The notes under the pieces were generated by a model. That model had not been told where the DNA came from. It ran no database searches and saw nothing but the letters and a program-made list of their open reading frames with translations. From Burkholderia sp. Ac-20365 (GTDB taxonomy: Bacteria > Pseudomonadota > Gammaproteobacteria > Burkholderiales > Burkholderiaceae), in contig NZ_JAAGPI010000034.1 in the NCBI RefSeq assembly GCF_017104715.1, positions 36,154-100,153 of the forward strand: a stretch of DNA of 64,000 nt, written 5' to 3'. Made by a program: the position numbers and the translations under genes. This document shows, piece after piece, positions 43,973 through 54,014 of this stretch (its first letter is position 1; every line of letters starts with the position of its first letter).

Positions 43973-45310
43973 TTACGTCGCACCCCGCACATTCTTCGGC
44001 ACAAAGAGCACAAGACAGGCGGCGACAAACAGCGCGATCGAGATGCCATACAAGCCAGACCGCGAATTGTTCGTGGCCATGCTTGCTGCGCCGAACGCAT
44101 ACTGGCTCGCATAGGTTGCGAGCGACGCGACAGCATTGAGCGCGCCAATACCGACTACAGCCGCCCTGTCCCTGAGGTAAGTTGTCGTGTAGGCCCAAAA
44201 CACGCTGACACACGACATGATTCCCGTGTAAGCCACCGACAACCCAGCTATGGCGACGTAAAAACTGCTTCCGTCATGCGACGCAATGAGTAAGGCGAAG
44301 CCACTCACGCAGGCAGCAATCGCGTAGTGCCACCGGCGTTCCCGAAACCGGTCGGACGAATATCCCCAAGCGATCATTCCGACACTCGCGCACAGATAGG
44401 GAATCGCGGTGATCAGACCATTCCGGCTCAACGTGCGCACGCCAAGGTCGTGAACGATCTGGGGAAGCCAATACGCGAAACCCGCAACAGCAATTCCCCC
44501 GACGATTTCAATGAAGGCAAGGATCAGAAACGTCGTCGATGTCAGCGCCTGCCGTATGTCGGACCGGCGCCCGTCGGGCGTTGGCCCGCCCGTATCGGAT
44601 GCCAGCGACATCGCTACCCATCTCTTCTCAGGCGCAGTGAGCCATCGCGCGGATTGCGGCGTGTTCTCGATCAGAAAGTAGACCAGTATGCCGACAATGA
44701 TCGACGGAATGCCTTCTACCAGAAACATCCATTGCCAACCTGCAAGGCCATTGACATGATGCATGGTCTCGAGCAGATAGCCCGATAACGGCGCGCATAA
44801 AACGCCTGCGACGGGAACGGCGGCAAGGAAAACAGCGATCATTCTTGCCCGAAGCGCCTCGGGAAACCAGAACGTCAGATACAGGTAGACGCCGGGCGCA
44901 AGTCCGCCTTCAGCAACACCTAACAGAAATCTGAGCAGATAGAACTGTGCGGGCGAGGAAGTGCACATCATCAGCGACGAGACGATTCCCCACGTAATCA
45001 TGATGCGCGAAATCGTCGCCCGAGCCCCGATACGGGCAAGCAACAGATTGCTGGGAATGCCCGACACCAGATACCCAATAAAAAAGATCCCCGCGCCCAT
45101 CCCATACATCGCGTCAGTGAGTCCCAGTTCATGCGCAAACTGGAGCTTTGCGTACCCAATGTTGACGCGATCCATATAGGACAGCACGAAGATCAGAAAC
45201 AGCACTGGCATGATTCGCCAGACTATTTTTCTAAAGACCTTATCCGGCTCGCCCGAATGGGTCGACGTGGGTTCTCCGGAAGGCACGGGCCGCCCCTGGA
45301 CATGCAACAC
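43973..45310 (-). CDS. MFS transporter, anion:cation symporter (ACS) family
   Basis: A 445-residue permease with 12 helices. FLIFVLSYMDRVNIGYAKLQ is the ACS-family signature with the DR in helix 1, followed by IFFIGYLVSGIPSNLLLARIG and LGVAEGGLAPGVYLYLTFWF; these symporters import aromatic acids, glucarate, tartrate or phthalates. GTG at 45310 is chosen since a near-perfect AGGAGGT lies 6 bases upstream. It is divergent from a porin, with two inverted repeats between them; a shared uptake module for one substrate is likely. Confidence 0.9.
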   Translation of the reverse strand: MLHVQGRPVPSGEPTSTHSGEPDKVFRKIVWRIMPVLFLIFVLSYMDRVNIGYAKLQFAHELGLTDAMYGMGAGIFFIGYLVSGIPSNLLLARIGARATISRIMITWGIVSSLMMCTSSPAQFYLLRFLLGVAEGGLAPGVYLYLTFWFPEALRARMIAVFLAAVPVAGVLCAPLSGYLLETMHHVNGLAGWQWMFLVEGIPSIIVGILVYFLIENTPQSARWLTAPEKRWVAMSLASDTGGPTPDGRRSDIRQALTSTTFLILAFIEIVGGIAVAGFAYWLPQIVHDLGVRTLSRNGLITAIPYLCASVGMIAWGYSSDRFRERRWHYAIAACVSGFALLIASHDGSSFYVAIAGLSVAYTGIMSCVSVFWAYTTTYLRDRAAVVGIGALNAVASLATYASQYAFGAASMATNNSRSGLYGISIALFVAACLVLFVPKNVRGAT

Positions 45311-45344
45311 AAGCCACCTCCTCCGCGGCATGGCCTGAAAACTG

Positions 45345-45358
45345 GCATTGTGTAATGC
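45345..45358. promoter_or_regulatory. Short inverted repeat, MFS/porin promoter region
   Basis: GCATT-GTGT-AATGC, directly beside a larger inverted repeat at 45362. Probable part of the same operator region. Confidence 0.4.
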
Positions 45359-45361
45359 GGT

Positions 45362-45386
45362 TGCAATACGCCGGGATAGTATTGCA
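45362..45386. promoter_or_regulatory. Operator-like inverted repeat between MFS and porin genes
   Basis: TGCAATAC and GTATTGCA are perfect 8-bp arms with a 9-base spacer, midway between the divergent transporter and porin starts. Candidate site for a regulator acting on both; the response regulator at 47240 is a candidate binder. Confidence 0.65.
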
Positions 45387-45468
45387 GATGCACAACTCTA
45401 GCGCCGTTCCAGACAGAACACATCGGTAGGCTCATGACGTCTGCATTTTTGCGGCCACGGGGAGCACA

Positions 45469-46662
45469 GTGAAGAAATCATGGCTCGCGGGCGCTTCGAT
45501 GATGGCCATGGCGAGCGGCACGCTCGCGCAGAGCGCCGTCACGCTGTACGGGTCGATCGATACAAGCTTGCTGCTGAACACGAACAATAACGGCGGCCGC
45601 TCCATCAGCCTGAGCGATAACGGCATACAAGGCAACCGGGTTGGATTGTTCGGAACGGAAAACCTGGGCAGTGGACTCCGCGCGGTGTTCAGGCTGGAGA
45701 ACGGATTCAATGCGTCGAATGGCGTAATGGGCCAGGGCGCACGCCTGTTTGGCGGCCAAGCCTATGTCGGGCTTGCAGGCAACTTCGGCTCGCTACTCGC
45801 CGGGCGGCAGCTGAATACTGACGTCGCGCTGATTGCACCCGACTTCGCGGCAGCGTCGCAATGGGCCGGCATTCTCGGTTCGCACCCGGGCGACGTCGAC
45901 AACTTCTACGACACATTCCGCGTACCTGGCGCGTTGAAGTACATCGCGCCGAAAATCCGGGGCGTCAGTCTTCAATTACTGTATGCGCCAGGTGGCGTTG
46001 CAGGCCATATTACGCAGGGACAGGTTGCGTCCATCGCAGCGACGTATGAGGCCGGGCCAGTCGTCGTGGGCGCCAGTTACAACAATGCCCAATCCCCCAA
46101 TCAGGGACTCGCGGCGGGAACGGCAAACGTAAACACGCCCGTAACGCCGGCAGGTGTGTTTTTTTCATCTCCGGTCGACAGCGGATTCGTGTCTGCTCAC
46201 ACTTATCAGGTTTTTTCAGGCGCAGCTTCGCTCAATATCGGCTCTGCCCTATTCGGCCTGCTCTACACGAACACGCAGTTTCGCGGCCTTGGCGATCTCG
46301 ATGCGGGTCCCAACCCTCTCCAATACACTGGGGACGCGACATTCCAGAACATCGAATTCAATGTCCGGTACTCGATCTCGCCATCGCTGATCGTAGGATC
46401 TGCCTACAACATCACGACCCGAAATAGCGTTTCCACCGTTGATCATCCGGAGGGGCTCGGATCTGCACGCTATATTCAGGCGACGGTCGGCATTCAGTAT
46501 TTTCTTCAGAAGACGACCTTCATCTACGCCGAAGCAATGACACAGCGAGCATCGGGAACAGACTCGACCGGGCAAAGTGCCGTCGCGGCCAATAACTTTA
46601 TCGGCCGGTCATCCACTTCAAGGCAGAGCGCCGTGCGCATCGGACTCAATGTTCATTTTTGA
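45469..46662 (+). CDS. Burkholderia-type porin
   Basis: A 397-residue outer-membrane porin. The signal peptide ends ASGTLAQ, then SAVTLYGSIDTSLLLNTNNN; GNRVGLFGTENLGSGLRAVF and LFGGQAYVGLAGNFGSLLAG are the usual blocks, and it ends with Phe (IGLNVHF). GTG start with GGGGAG 4 bases upstream. It is less similar to the other porin than typical recent duplicates, so a distinct substrate is likely. Divergent from the ACS transporter. Confidence 0.94.
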   Translation: MKKSWLAGASMMAMASGTLAQSAVTLYGSIDTSLLLNTNNNGGRSISLSDNGIQGNRVGLFGTENLGSGLRAVFRLENGFNASNGVMGQGARLFGGQAYVGLAGNFGSLLAGRQLNTDVALIAPDFAAASQWAGILGSHPGDVDNFYDTFRVPGALKYIAPKIRGVSLQLLYAPGGVAGHITQGQVASIAATYEAGPVVVGASYNNAQSPNQGLAAGTANVNTPVTPAGVFFSSPVDSGFVSAHTYQVFSGAASLNIGSALFGLLYTNTQFRGLGDLDAGPNPLQYTGDATFQNIEFNVRYSISPSLIVGSAYNITTRNSVSTVDHPEGLGSARYIQATVGIQYFLQKTTFIYAEAMTQRASGTDSTGQSAVAANNFIGRSSTSRQSAVRIGLNVHF

Positions 46663-46684
46663 ACAGACCGCGACCGAGGCGCTA

Positions 46685-47068
46685 TCATCCGCCCTTGTCC
46701 AATAGCTCGGCGATCCGCGCAAGCAGCTGCTCATCATCCACCGGCTTTGGAAAAAATCCCGCCGCACCATCGGCACTCGCCCGCGCAAGCACGGCTTCCG
46801 TTGCGTATGCCGTAATGCAGATCACCGGTATGGAATGCTTCCAGAGCTTGATGGCATTGAGCAACGCAAAGCCGTCAATGCCGGGCATCTGGATATCCGT
46901 AATAACCAGCTGAAGTTTTGACCGGCGTGTATCGCCGAGAAGCTGTTCGGCCGAAGCGTAGGCAGCCGAATTCCACCCTTCAGCGCGAAGCATGCTCGAC
47001 AAACCCATCCTGACGGATTCGTCGTCGTCGACCACGCCGATGACTGCGGAAGAGCGTTTTGCTTTCAT
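46685..47068 (-). CDS. Stand-alone receiver-domain response regulator
   Basis: A 127-residue CheY-like protein: IGVVDDDESVRMGLSSML has the acidic cluster, LQLVITDIQMPGIDGF the phospho-acceptor Asp, ICITAYATE the Thr/Ala position and GAAGFFPKPVDDEQL the Lys. FixJ-type receiver sequence but without any output domain. ATG at 47068 preferred (GGA upstream); GTG at 47083 is possible. It lies 3' of the FixJ-type regulator and between two giant histidine kinases, so it may act as a phosphate sink or as competitor in the same relay. Confidence 0.9.
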   Translation of the reverse strand: MKAKRSSAVIGVVDDDESVRMGLSSMLRAEGWNSAAYASAEQLLGDTRRSKLQLVITDIQMPGIDGFALLNAIKLWKHSIPVICITAYATEAVLARASADGAAGFFPKPVDDEQLLARIAELLDKGG

Positions 47069-47239
47069 CTCTGGTCCGGACACCGTTGGATGGATTCTGG
47101 GAGCTGAACCTGTTGCAAGTTACAGTCCAGCAGTCGACACGGCAATAAGACCTTCGAATGATGCAGATTCAGTGACACTATCCTAGGGGGCATTACTGGC
47201 AGCCGACATCTCGCACAAGATCAATGCGCAGACAAATAC

Positions 47240-47902
47240 CTATTCCGATTCCTGCTGCGACGGTAATACCTTTTGAAGCATTTTGACCAGATCCGCTACG
47301 GAGCGAACCTGTAACTTGTGCATGGCTCTGCCACGATGGATCTTGACTGTGACCTCACTCAGTCCAAGCTGGTCGGCAATCTGCTTGTTCAGAAGCCCTT
47401 CCGTGACCAGCACGATGACTTCACGCTCCCGCGCGGTGAGCGACTCATAAGCGTCCCGGATGTTGGCGGCCACCTGTTCCTTCTGAAGCGCTTCCCCGTC
47501 TCGCCGCAGGGCTGCCGTAACGGTATCGATCAGAGCCTGGTCTTTGAACGGCTTGGTCATGAAATCGAAAGCACCTGCTTTCATTGCCTTCGTCGCCATT
47601 TCTATATCGCCATAGCCCGTCAAAAACACGATCGGGAAGCGTATCTTCTTCCTGACTGATTCTTCCTGCAGAGCGAGGCCACTCCCCCCGCGCAGACGAA
47701 TATCGAGGATGAGGCAACTGGGTACTTCGGGCTTTTTCGCCGCGAGGAATTCATCCGCGCCTTCGAACGCCCGGACCTGCAGTCCTACCGAAGCAAGCAG
47801 CGTCGTGAGCGATCCCCGAATTGACGGATCGTCATCGACCACATAAACGAGCGAGCCAGGTACTGCGTTTTGGCCGACTCGAATGGCATCGTGTTTCATC
47901 AT
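47240..47902 (-). CDS. FixJ/NarL-type response regulator with LuxR HTH
   Basis: A 220-residue two-domain regulator. Receiver: VYVVDDDPSIRGSLTTLLAS, SCLILDIRLRGGSGLAL with phospho-acceptor Asp67, VFLTGYGDIEMATKAMKAGA and FMTKPF. Output: YESLTAREREVIVLVTEGLL then NKQIADQLGLSEVTVKIHRG, a LuxR-type HTH. FixJ-family proteins pair with PAS-containing histidine kinases, as encoded on both sides here. Divergent from the giant kinase at 48237. Confidence 0.93.
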   Translation of the reverse strand: MMKHDAIRVGQNAVPGSLVYVVDDDPSIRGSLTTLLASVGLQVRAFEGADEFLAAKKPEVPSCLILDIRLRGGSGLALQEESVRKKIRFPIVFLTGYGDIEMATKAMKAGAFDFMTKPFKDQALIDTVTAALRRDGEALQKEQVAANIRDAYESLTAREREVIVLVTEGLLNKQIADQLGLSEVTVKIHRGRAMHKLQVRSVADLVKMLQKVLPSQQESE

Positions 47903-48236
47903 CGAAGACCGGATTGTGCACTGACAGGGACGGCTGGATAGGCTCTCCTATGGTAAGCAATTGGGACTCGCGATGCCACGTAGGGTCGGCCATGCCCCAT
48001 ATCGCGCTTGTAGCGGCAGGAACGTCGGCAGGAAGCGCTTCGTCAGCGTACCGTCCAACGCCTGCTGACAGTGGTCCAGAAGTGCTAGCATGGTCTTTGC
48101 GTTGCCGCCGGGCTGGATCACGACTCCCGCACAGCCAATCTCGTCAACTTCAATCGCCGCGCAACGAGGGACAACGCTCGAAGAGCAACACCGCCAGGTA
48201 GAACCCGCCAGACGACGACCGTCAAGGTTCACTGCA
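47903..48236. other. Divergent intergenic region before giant kinase copy 2
   Basis: Holds the promoters of the FixJ-type regulator and of the giant kinase. Open frames cross it on both strands, but none has similarity to a known protein; no clear operator repeat or RNA structure was seen. Confidence 0.45.
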
Positions 48237-51200
48237 ATGGACAACAGACTCCAGATGTCGTGGGACGATGGCGAGCGCGTCTTCTGGCGCGGAAGGCGAC
48301 CGAGCCATATCGACGGTCCCGATGTCCTGTTCGCCCGCCCGGCCGCTGAACATCCACGCCCAGCCAGCCTTGATCGGCTCGCGCACGAATTCGGCCTGAA
48401 AGACGAACTGGACGGAACATGGGCCGTGCGGCCACTCGATCTGGTACGCGAGAACGGTCAAACACTGCTGGTGCTCGAAGACCCGGGCGGCGAGCCTCTT
48501 GCGCGACTGCTCGGCGCGCCGATGGACATCGAGCACTTTTTTCACCACGCCGTCGGGATCGCATCGGTGCTCGGGCAACTGCACCAGCGTGGGCTCGTCC
48601 ATAAGGATCTCAAGCCGGCACATATTCTTGTGAATTGCGCGGGCGGCCAAGCGCGTCTCACCGGGTTCGGCCTCGCGTCGCGCCTGCCTCGCGAGCGACA
48701 GGCGCCCGAGCCGCCCGAGACCATCTCCGGCACGCTGGCCTATATGGCGCCCGAGCAGACCGGGCGGATGAATCGCTCTATCGATTCGCGAAGCGACCTC
48801 TACGCATTCGGCGTCACGCTCTATCAGATGCTGACGGGTATGCTGCCGTTTACCGCCGCCGACCCGATGGAATGGGTGCATTGCCATATCGCCAGAAAGC
48901 CGGTGCCGCCCAGCGAGCGGGTACGGCACGTGCCCGCCGCTGTCTCGCTCATCGTCATGAAGCTGCTCGCCAAGACGGCCGAGGAACGCTATCAGACAGC
49001 GTCGGGTGTGGAGCACGATCTGCGCCAATGCCTTGCGCACTGGCAGCGTCAGCGATTCATCGACGCGTTTCCGCTTGGTCAACGCGACGCCTCCGACAAG
49101 TTGCTGATTCCCGAAAAGCTGTATGGGCGAGACCGCGAAGTCGATACGCTGGTCGCCGCATTCGACCGGATCGTCAAGAGCGGCACGCCAGAATTGCTGT
49201 TGGTCTCGGGCTATTCCGGAATCGGCAAATCGTCGGTCGTCAACGAACTACACAAGCTGCTGGTGCCACCGAGAGGCATCTTCGCGTCCGGCAAGTTCGA
49301 TCAGTACAAGCGCGACATTCCCTACGCTACGCTGATACAGGCGTTCCAGAGCCTGGTGCGCCCACTTCTCGGCAAGCCCGATGCAGAACTGGCGCGATGG
49401 CGCGCGGCGCTTCTGGAGGCACTCGACGTCAACGCGGGGCTCATGACCGACCTGATTCCGGAACTGAAGCTCATCATCGGCGAGCCGCCGCCTGTTCCCG
49501 AACTCGAGCCGCAACAGGCACAGCGCCGCTTCATGCAGGTGTTCCGGCGTTTTATCGGGGTTTTCGCACGCGCAGAACATCCGCTCGCACTCTTCGTGGA
49601 CGATCTTCAGTGGCTCGATACGGCAACGCTCGACCTGCTCGAAGATCTGTTGACGCGTCCCGACCTTCGCCATCTGATGCTGATCGGTGCTTACCGCGAC
49701 AACGAAGTCGATGCCTTGCACCCGTTGATGGGCAAGCTCCTCGCCATTCGCAAGGCGGGCGTCGTGGTCAGCGAGATCACGCTCGCGCCGCTGGCCATGG
49801 CGCACGTCAGACAGTTGATTGAAGAGGCGCTGCATTGCGAGGCTGAATCAGTTGAACCTTTGGCGCGACTCGTGCATGACAAAACGGCGGGTAATCCGTT
49901 CTTTGTGATCCAGTTTCTCCAGACGCTCGTCGAAGGCGATCTGCTGGCGTTCGATCACGACGCGGGGCAATGGTGTTGGGATCTCGACCTCATCCACGCG
50001 AAGGGCTACACCGACAACGTCGTGGACCTGATGATCGGCAAGTTGAACCGCTTGCCGCAAGGGACGCAACAGGCGTTGCAGCAACTCGCATGTCTGGGAA
50101 ACACCGCGGGCATCGCGGCGCTATCGACCGTTCTCGGAATTCCCACTGAGCGAGTCCATGAAGAACTGTGGGACGCCTGCCGTCAGGAACTGGTGGAGCG
50201 GCTCGAAGGCTCGTACCGGTTTGGCCACGATCGTATTCACGAAGCCGCCTATTCGCTCATTCCGGAAACGTCACGCGCCGAGGCGCATTTGCGGATCGGA
50301 CGCCTGCTCGCTGCGCAAACGGCGCCGGACAAGCTGGAGGAAGCAATCTTCGAGATCGTCGGGCAACTCAATCGCGGTACCGCGTTGATGACATCGCGCG
50401 ACGAGCGCGAACAGCTTGCCAGCTTCAACCTGCTAGCGGGACAACGCGCGAAGGCCTCGACCGCTTATGCGTCCGCGTTGACCTATCTCGTGACGGGCGC
50501 GGAACTGCTCGGCGACGATAGTTGGAACCGACAGCACAGACTAACTTTCGAACTGGAATTGAACCGGGCCGCGTGCGAATTTCTGACCGGTCAGTCGTCC
50601 GTCGCGGACGAACGTCTCACCGCACTATCAGCGCGTGCCACGACGACCGTGGAGCAGGCAAGCGTCGCATGTCTGCATACCGATGTCTGCACGACGCTCG
50701 ACAAGAGCAGCCGCGCTGTCGAGGTCTGCCTTGATTATCTGCGGCACGTCGGTATCGACTGGTCGCCTCATCCGACAGACGAAGAAGTGCAACGCGAATA
50801 TGAGTTGATCGGTGTGCAGTTGGGCCAGAGGACGATTGAAGCATTGATCGATTTGCCGCTGATGGACGATACGGCCTCGCTTGCCACGGCTGAAGTGCTG
50901 ACCAAGCTTTTCGCGCCCGCCTTGCAGACAGATGGCAATCTCGTTGCGCTGATGAGTTGCAAAGCCATCAATCTGAGTCTTGATCGCGGCAACTGCGACG
51001 CGTCGTGTTTTGCCTATGTCTTGCTTAGCCGCGTGGCGGGCCCGCGCTTCGGCGACTATCAATTCGGCTTCCGGTTCGGCCAGCTTGGCTACGATCTCGT
51101 CGAACAGCGCGGCCTCAAACGCTTCGAAGCCAAGACGTATCTGTGCTTCTCCATTTTTTCCGTTCGATGGATGAAACCGGTGCAGGCTTGCCGCGATCTT

Positions 51201-53744
51201 TTGCGACGCGCCTTCGCCGCTGCAAACCGGCTTGGCGACATTCCTTACGCCGCCTATGCGTGCAATAGCATGAACTCCGATCTGCTGTTCGCCGGGGAAC
51301 CGTTGCTCGAAGCGCAGGCCGAAGCAGAACGCGGACTGGCTTACGTCGAGCGGATGCATTTCGGGCTCGTGATCGACTTCATCGCCACACAACTTGCGCT
51401 GATCCGGACGCTGCGCGGCCTGACGCCGATATTTGGCTCATTCGACGATGCGCGTTTCGATGAACATCAGATTGAGCGGCATCTCACGGACAATCCGGCG
51501 CTCGCCGTTCCCGCGTGCTGTTACTGGATACGCAAACTGCAGGCGCGTTATCTGGCCTGCGATCATGCGTGCGCGCTCGAAGCCGCCGCCAGGGCAGAGC
51601 CGCTTCTGTGGACTTCGGCGTCGTTTTACGAGGAATCCGACTACCATTTCTATACCGCGTTGTCATTGTCGGCGCGCTCGGACGTTGCCAGCTCTGACGA
51701 GCAATCGCAACATCTTGCCGCGATGAAGACCCATCTTCACCAGCTGGAAATCTGGGCTGGAAACTGCCCGGAGAATTTCGCTGATCGCGCGGCACTCGTC
51801 AGCGCAGAAATTGCCCGCATCGAAGGGCGCGACAGCGATGCCGAGCAAAGCTACGAACACGCGATACGCGCTGCACAGCAAAGCGGCTTCGTTCACAACG
51901 AGGCACTCGTCAACGAACTCGCCTCTCGCTTCTATTCGGCGCGTGGTCTGGAGAAGATTGCACGCCTTTACATGCGTGACGCCCGCTACGGCTATCAGCG
52001 TTGGCGCGCCGATGGCAAGGTGAAGCAACTCGACCAGATGTATCCGTATCTTGGGACCCATGATGCCGTGTCCGACTCGACGAGCACGATCGCAACGCCC
52101 GTCGAACAGCTCGATCTCGCGACGGTGCTCAAGGTGTCACAGGCGGCATCCAGCGATATCGTGCTGGAGAATCTGATCGACATGATCATGCGCACCGCCA
52201 TCGAGCAGGCGGGCGCCGAGCGCGGGCTGCTGATCCTGTCGCATGGCGGCGAACTGCGTGTGGCAGCGGAGGTGACGACGGGCGCCGACACCACGCAGCT
52301 TCAACTGCGCGACGTCCCCGTTAGCTCAACGCTACTGCCGGAATCGGTTCTGTATCACGCGATGCGCGCGCGCGAAAATGTCATTCTCGACGATGCAGCG
52401 GTCGACCCGCGCTTCGAAGCGGATGCCTATGTCCGTCAGTTTCGTGCCCGATCGATTCTTTGCTTGCCCTTAATGAATCAGGCGAAACTCATTGGCTCGC
52501 TTTACCTGGAAAACAATCTGACTGCTTGCGTCTTCAGCCCTGCTCGAATTTCCGTGTTGAAGCTAGTAGCGTCGCAGGCTGCCATCTCTCTCGAGAACGC
52601 ACGCCTCTACCGCGAGCTCGCGGAGCGCGAAGCAAAGATCCGACGTCTGGTCGACGCGAACATCATTGGGATCATCGTCTGGAACGCCGACGGCGTCATT
52701 CTCGAGGCCAACGATGCATTCCTTCGCATGGTCGGATACGAGCGGGAAGACTTCGAATCTGGTCTTGTTCGGTGGCGTGACCTGACGCCACCGGAGTGGC
52801 GGCCGATCAGCATGGAAGCGCTCGAACAGACTGCGCAGACGGGACGAGCCCAGCCATACGAAAAGGAATACTTGAGAAAGGATGGCAGTCGGGTGCCTGT
52901 CATCGTCGGCCTTGCGACATTCGAGGCAAGCCGTAAACAAGGTGTCGCCTTCGTGCTGGATCTAACTGAGCGAAAACTTGCCGAACAGGAAGCGCGTCAG
53001 AGCGAGCGTCGCTATCGCGAAGTGCAATCAGAGCTGGCGCATGCAAACCGGGTCGCGACGGTGGGTCAACTCGCGGCTTCCATCGCTCACGAGGTCAATC
53101 AACCAGTTTCCGCAGCCGTGATGAACGCACGAGTTGGGCTGCGCTGGTTGCGCACCGAGCCGCTCGAGGTCGAAGAAATACGACAGGCGTTCGAGCGTAT
53201 CGTCAGCGATGGTAACCGGGCGGTTAGTGTCGTCGGCAGAATTCGCCAGCTCATCAGGAAGGCACCGCCGAGCAAGGAACTGATCGATGTGAATTCGACG
53301 ATTCGAGAAGTAATCGAACTGACGCGAGGCGAGGCATCAAGAAGCGGTGCATCGGTGCAGAGTCGGCTCGCGGATGGTTTGCCGTCTATCGAAGGAGACC
53401 ATGTACAGCTGCAACAGGTACTGCTCAATCTGGTAATGAATGCGCTCGAAGCCATGATCGAAGTCAGCGACGGCGAACGGCATTTGCTGATCAGCAGCGA
53501 GCGCATTGATTCAGATGCCGGGAACATCATGGTGACGGTGTGTGACACAGGGCCCGGGTTCGCTCCGGGGAGTGTCGAGAAGATATTTAACCCGTTCTAT
53601 ACTACCAAGCCAACTGGGCTGGGCATGGGATTGTCGATCTGTTCGTCGATCATCGATGCAGTTGGCGGCCGGATGTGGGCGAGTATAAATGTACCGCGAG
53701 GTGCTATTGTCCAGTTTTCCTTGCCAACTCACTCAAGCGTTTGA
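48237..53744 (+). CDS. Giant hybrid: kinase-like domain, AAA ATPase, GAF, PAS, histidine kinase (copy 2)
   Basis: An 1,835-residue paralogue of the protein at 38410, with the same domain order: kinase-like (HKDLKPAHILV near 125, SGTLAYMAPEQTGRM), ATPase (SGYSGIGKSS near 329, LFVDDLQWLD near 460), helical repeat region, GAF (about 1300-1450), PAS (about 1465-1580, IIGIIVWNADGVILEANDAF), HisKA with His near 1616 (SIAHEVNQPVSAAVM) and HATPase (VCDTGPGFAPG, GLGMGLSICSSIID). As in copy 1, GFG replaces DFG and no beta-3 Lys is present. The start at 48237 is chosen by comparison with copy 1; an ATG at 48090 would add an unconserved stretch. It probably phosphorylates the FixJ-type regulator transcribed divergently from it. 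Confidence 0.92.
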   Translation: MDNRLQMSWDDGERVFWRGRRPSHIDGPDVLFARPAAEHPRPASLDRLAHEFGLKDELDGTWAVRPLDLVRENGQTLLVLEDPGGEPLARLLGAPMDIEHFFHHAVGIASVLGQLHQRGLVHKDLKPAHILVNCAGGQARLTGFGLASRLPRERQAPEPPETISGTLAYMAPEQTGRMNRSIDSRSDLYAFGVTLYQMLTGMLPFTAADPMEWVHCHIARKPVPPSERVRHVPAAVSLIVMKLLAKTAEERYQTASGVEHDLRQCLAHWQRQRFIDAFPLGQRDASDKLLIPEKLYGRDREVDTLVAAFDRIVKSGTPELLLVSGYSGIGKSSVVNELHKLLVPPRGIFASGKFDQYKRDIPYATLIQAFQSLVRPLLGKPDAELARWRAALLEALDVNAGLMTDLIPELKLIIGEPPPVPELEPQQAQRRFMQVFRRFIGVFARAEHPLALFVDDLQWLDTATLDLLEDLLTRPDLRHLMLIGAYRDNEVDALHPLMGKLLAIRKAGVVVSEITLAPLAMAHVRQLIEEALHCEAESVEPLARLVHDKTAGNPFFVIQFLQTLVEGDLLAFDHDAGQWCWDLDLIHAKGYTDNVVDLMIGKLNRLPQGTQQALQQLACLGNTAGIAALSTVLGIPTERVHEELWDACRQELVERLEGSYRFGHDRIHEAAYSLIPETSRAEAHLRIGRLLAAQTAPDKLEEAIFEIVGQLNRGTALMTSRDEREQLASFNLLAGQRAKASTAYASALTYLVTGAELLGDDSWNRQHRLTFELELNRAACEFLTGQSSVADERLTALSARATTTVEQASVACLHTDVCTTLDKSSRAVEVCLDYLRHVGIDWSPHPTDEEVQREYELIGVQLGQRTIEALIDLPLMDDTASLATAEVLTKLFAPALQTDGNLVALMSCKAINLSLDRGNCDASCFAYVLLSRVAGPRFGDYQFGFRFGQLGYDLVEQRGLKRFEAKTYLCFSIFSVRWMKPVQACRDLLRRAFAAANRLGDIPYAAYACNSMNSDLLFAGEPLLEAQAEAERGLAYVERMHFGLVIDFIATQLALIRTLRGLTPIFGSFDDARFDEHQIERHLTDNPALAVPACCYWIRKLQARYLACDHACALEAAARAEPLLWTSASFYEESDYHFYTALSLSARSDVASSDEQSQHLAAMKTHLHQLEIWAGNCPENFADRAALVSAEIARIEGRDSDAEQSYEHAIRAAQQSGFVHNEALVNELASRFYSARGLEKIARLYMRDARYGYQRWRADGKVKQLDQMYPYLGTHDAVSDSTSTIATPVEQLDLATVLKVSQAASSDIVLENLIDMIMRTAIEQAGAERGLLILSHGGELRVAAEVTTGADTTQLQLRDVPVSSTLLPESVLYHAMRARENVILDDAAVDPRFEADAYVRQFRARSILCLPLMNQAKLIGSLYLENNLTACVFSPARISVLKLVASQAAISLENARLYRELAEREAKIRRLVDANIIGIIVWNADGVILEANDAFLRMVGYEREDFESGLVRWRDLTPPEWRPISMEALEQTAQTGRAQPYEKEYLRKDGSRVPVIVGLATFEASRKQGVAFVLDLTERKLAEQEARQSERRYREVQSELAHANRVATVGQLAASIAHEVNQPVSAAVMNARVGLRWLRTEPLEVEEIRQAFERIVSDGNRAVSVVGRIRQLIRKAPPSKELIDVNSTIREVIELTRGEASRSGASVQSRLADGLPSIEGDHVQLQQVLLNLVMNALEAMIEVSDGERHLLISSERIDSDAGNIMVTVCDTGPGFAPGSVEKIFNPFYTTKPTGLGMGLSICSSIIDAVGGRMWASINVPRGAIVQFSLPTHSSV

Positions 53745-54014
53745 ACACGATCGGTACAAATCTGCATTGATGATGGGCTCACATGCTATGGCAACCGCTA
53801 CCGCAATTGCGCAACAACCAGTTGTAGCGGTCCATCGACCGATACCGAAGTAAACCCGGACATTCAAGTGGCGATTTTATGTATGAGGCGACCGGCGGCT
53901 ATTGGCCGACTGCCGTCCCACGCGGTCGGCAGCAAGCCACCCACATCATTCATTCACGTCCGACCCACGCCAAAGGGCTGCTTCCAGAATATTCCCGCCA
54001 TCCGCCGTCTGAAA

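Noticed and set aside
53794..53831. ACCGCTAC/GTAGCGGT inverted repeat after giant kinase copy 2
   Set aside because: Long 22-base spacer and no T-tract; too weak to call a terminator.
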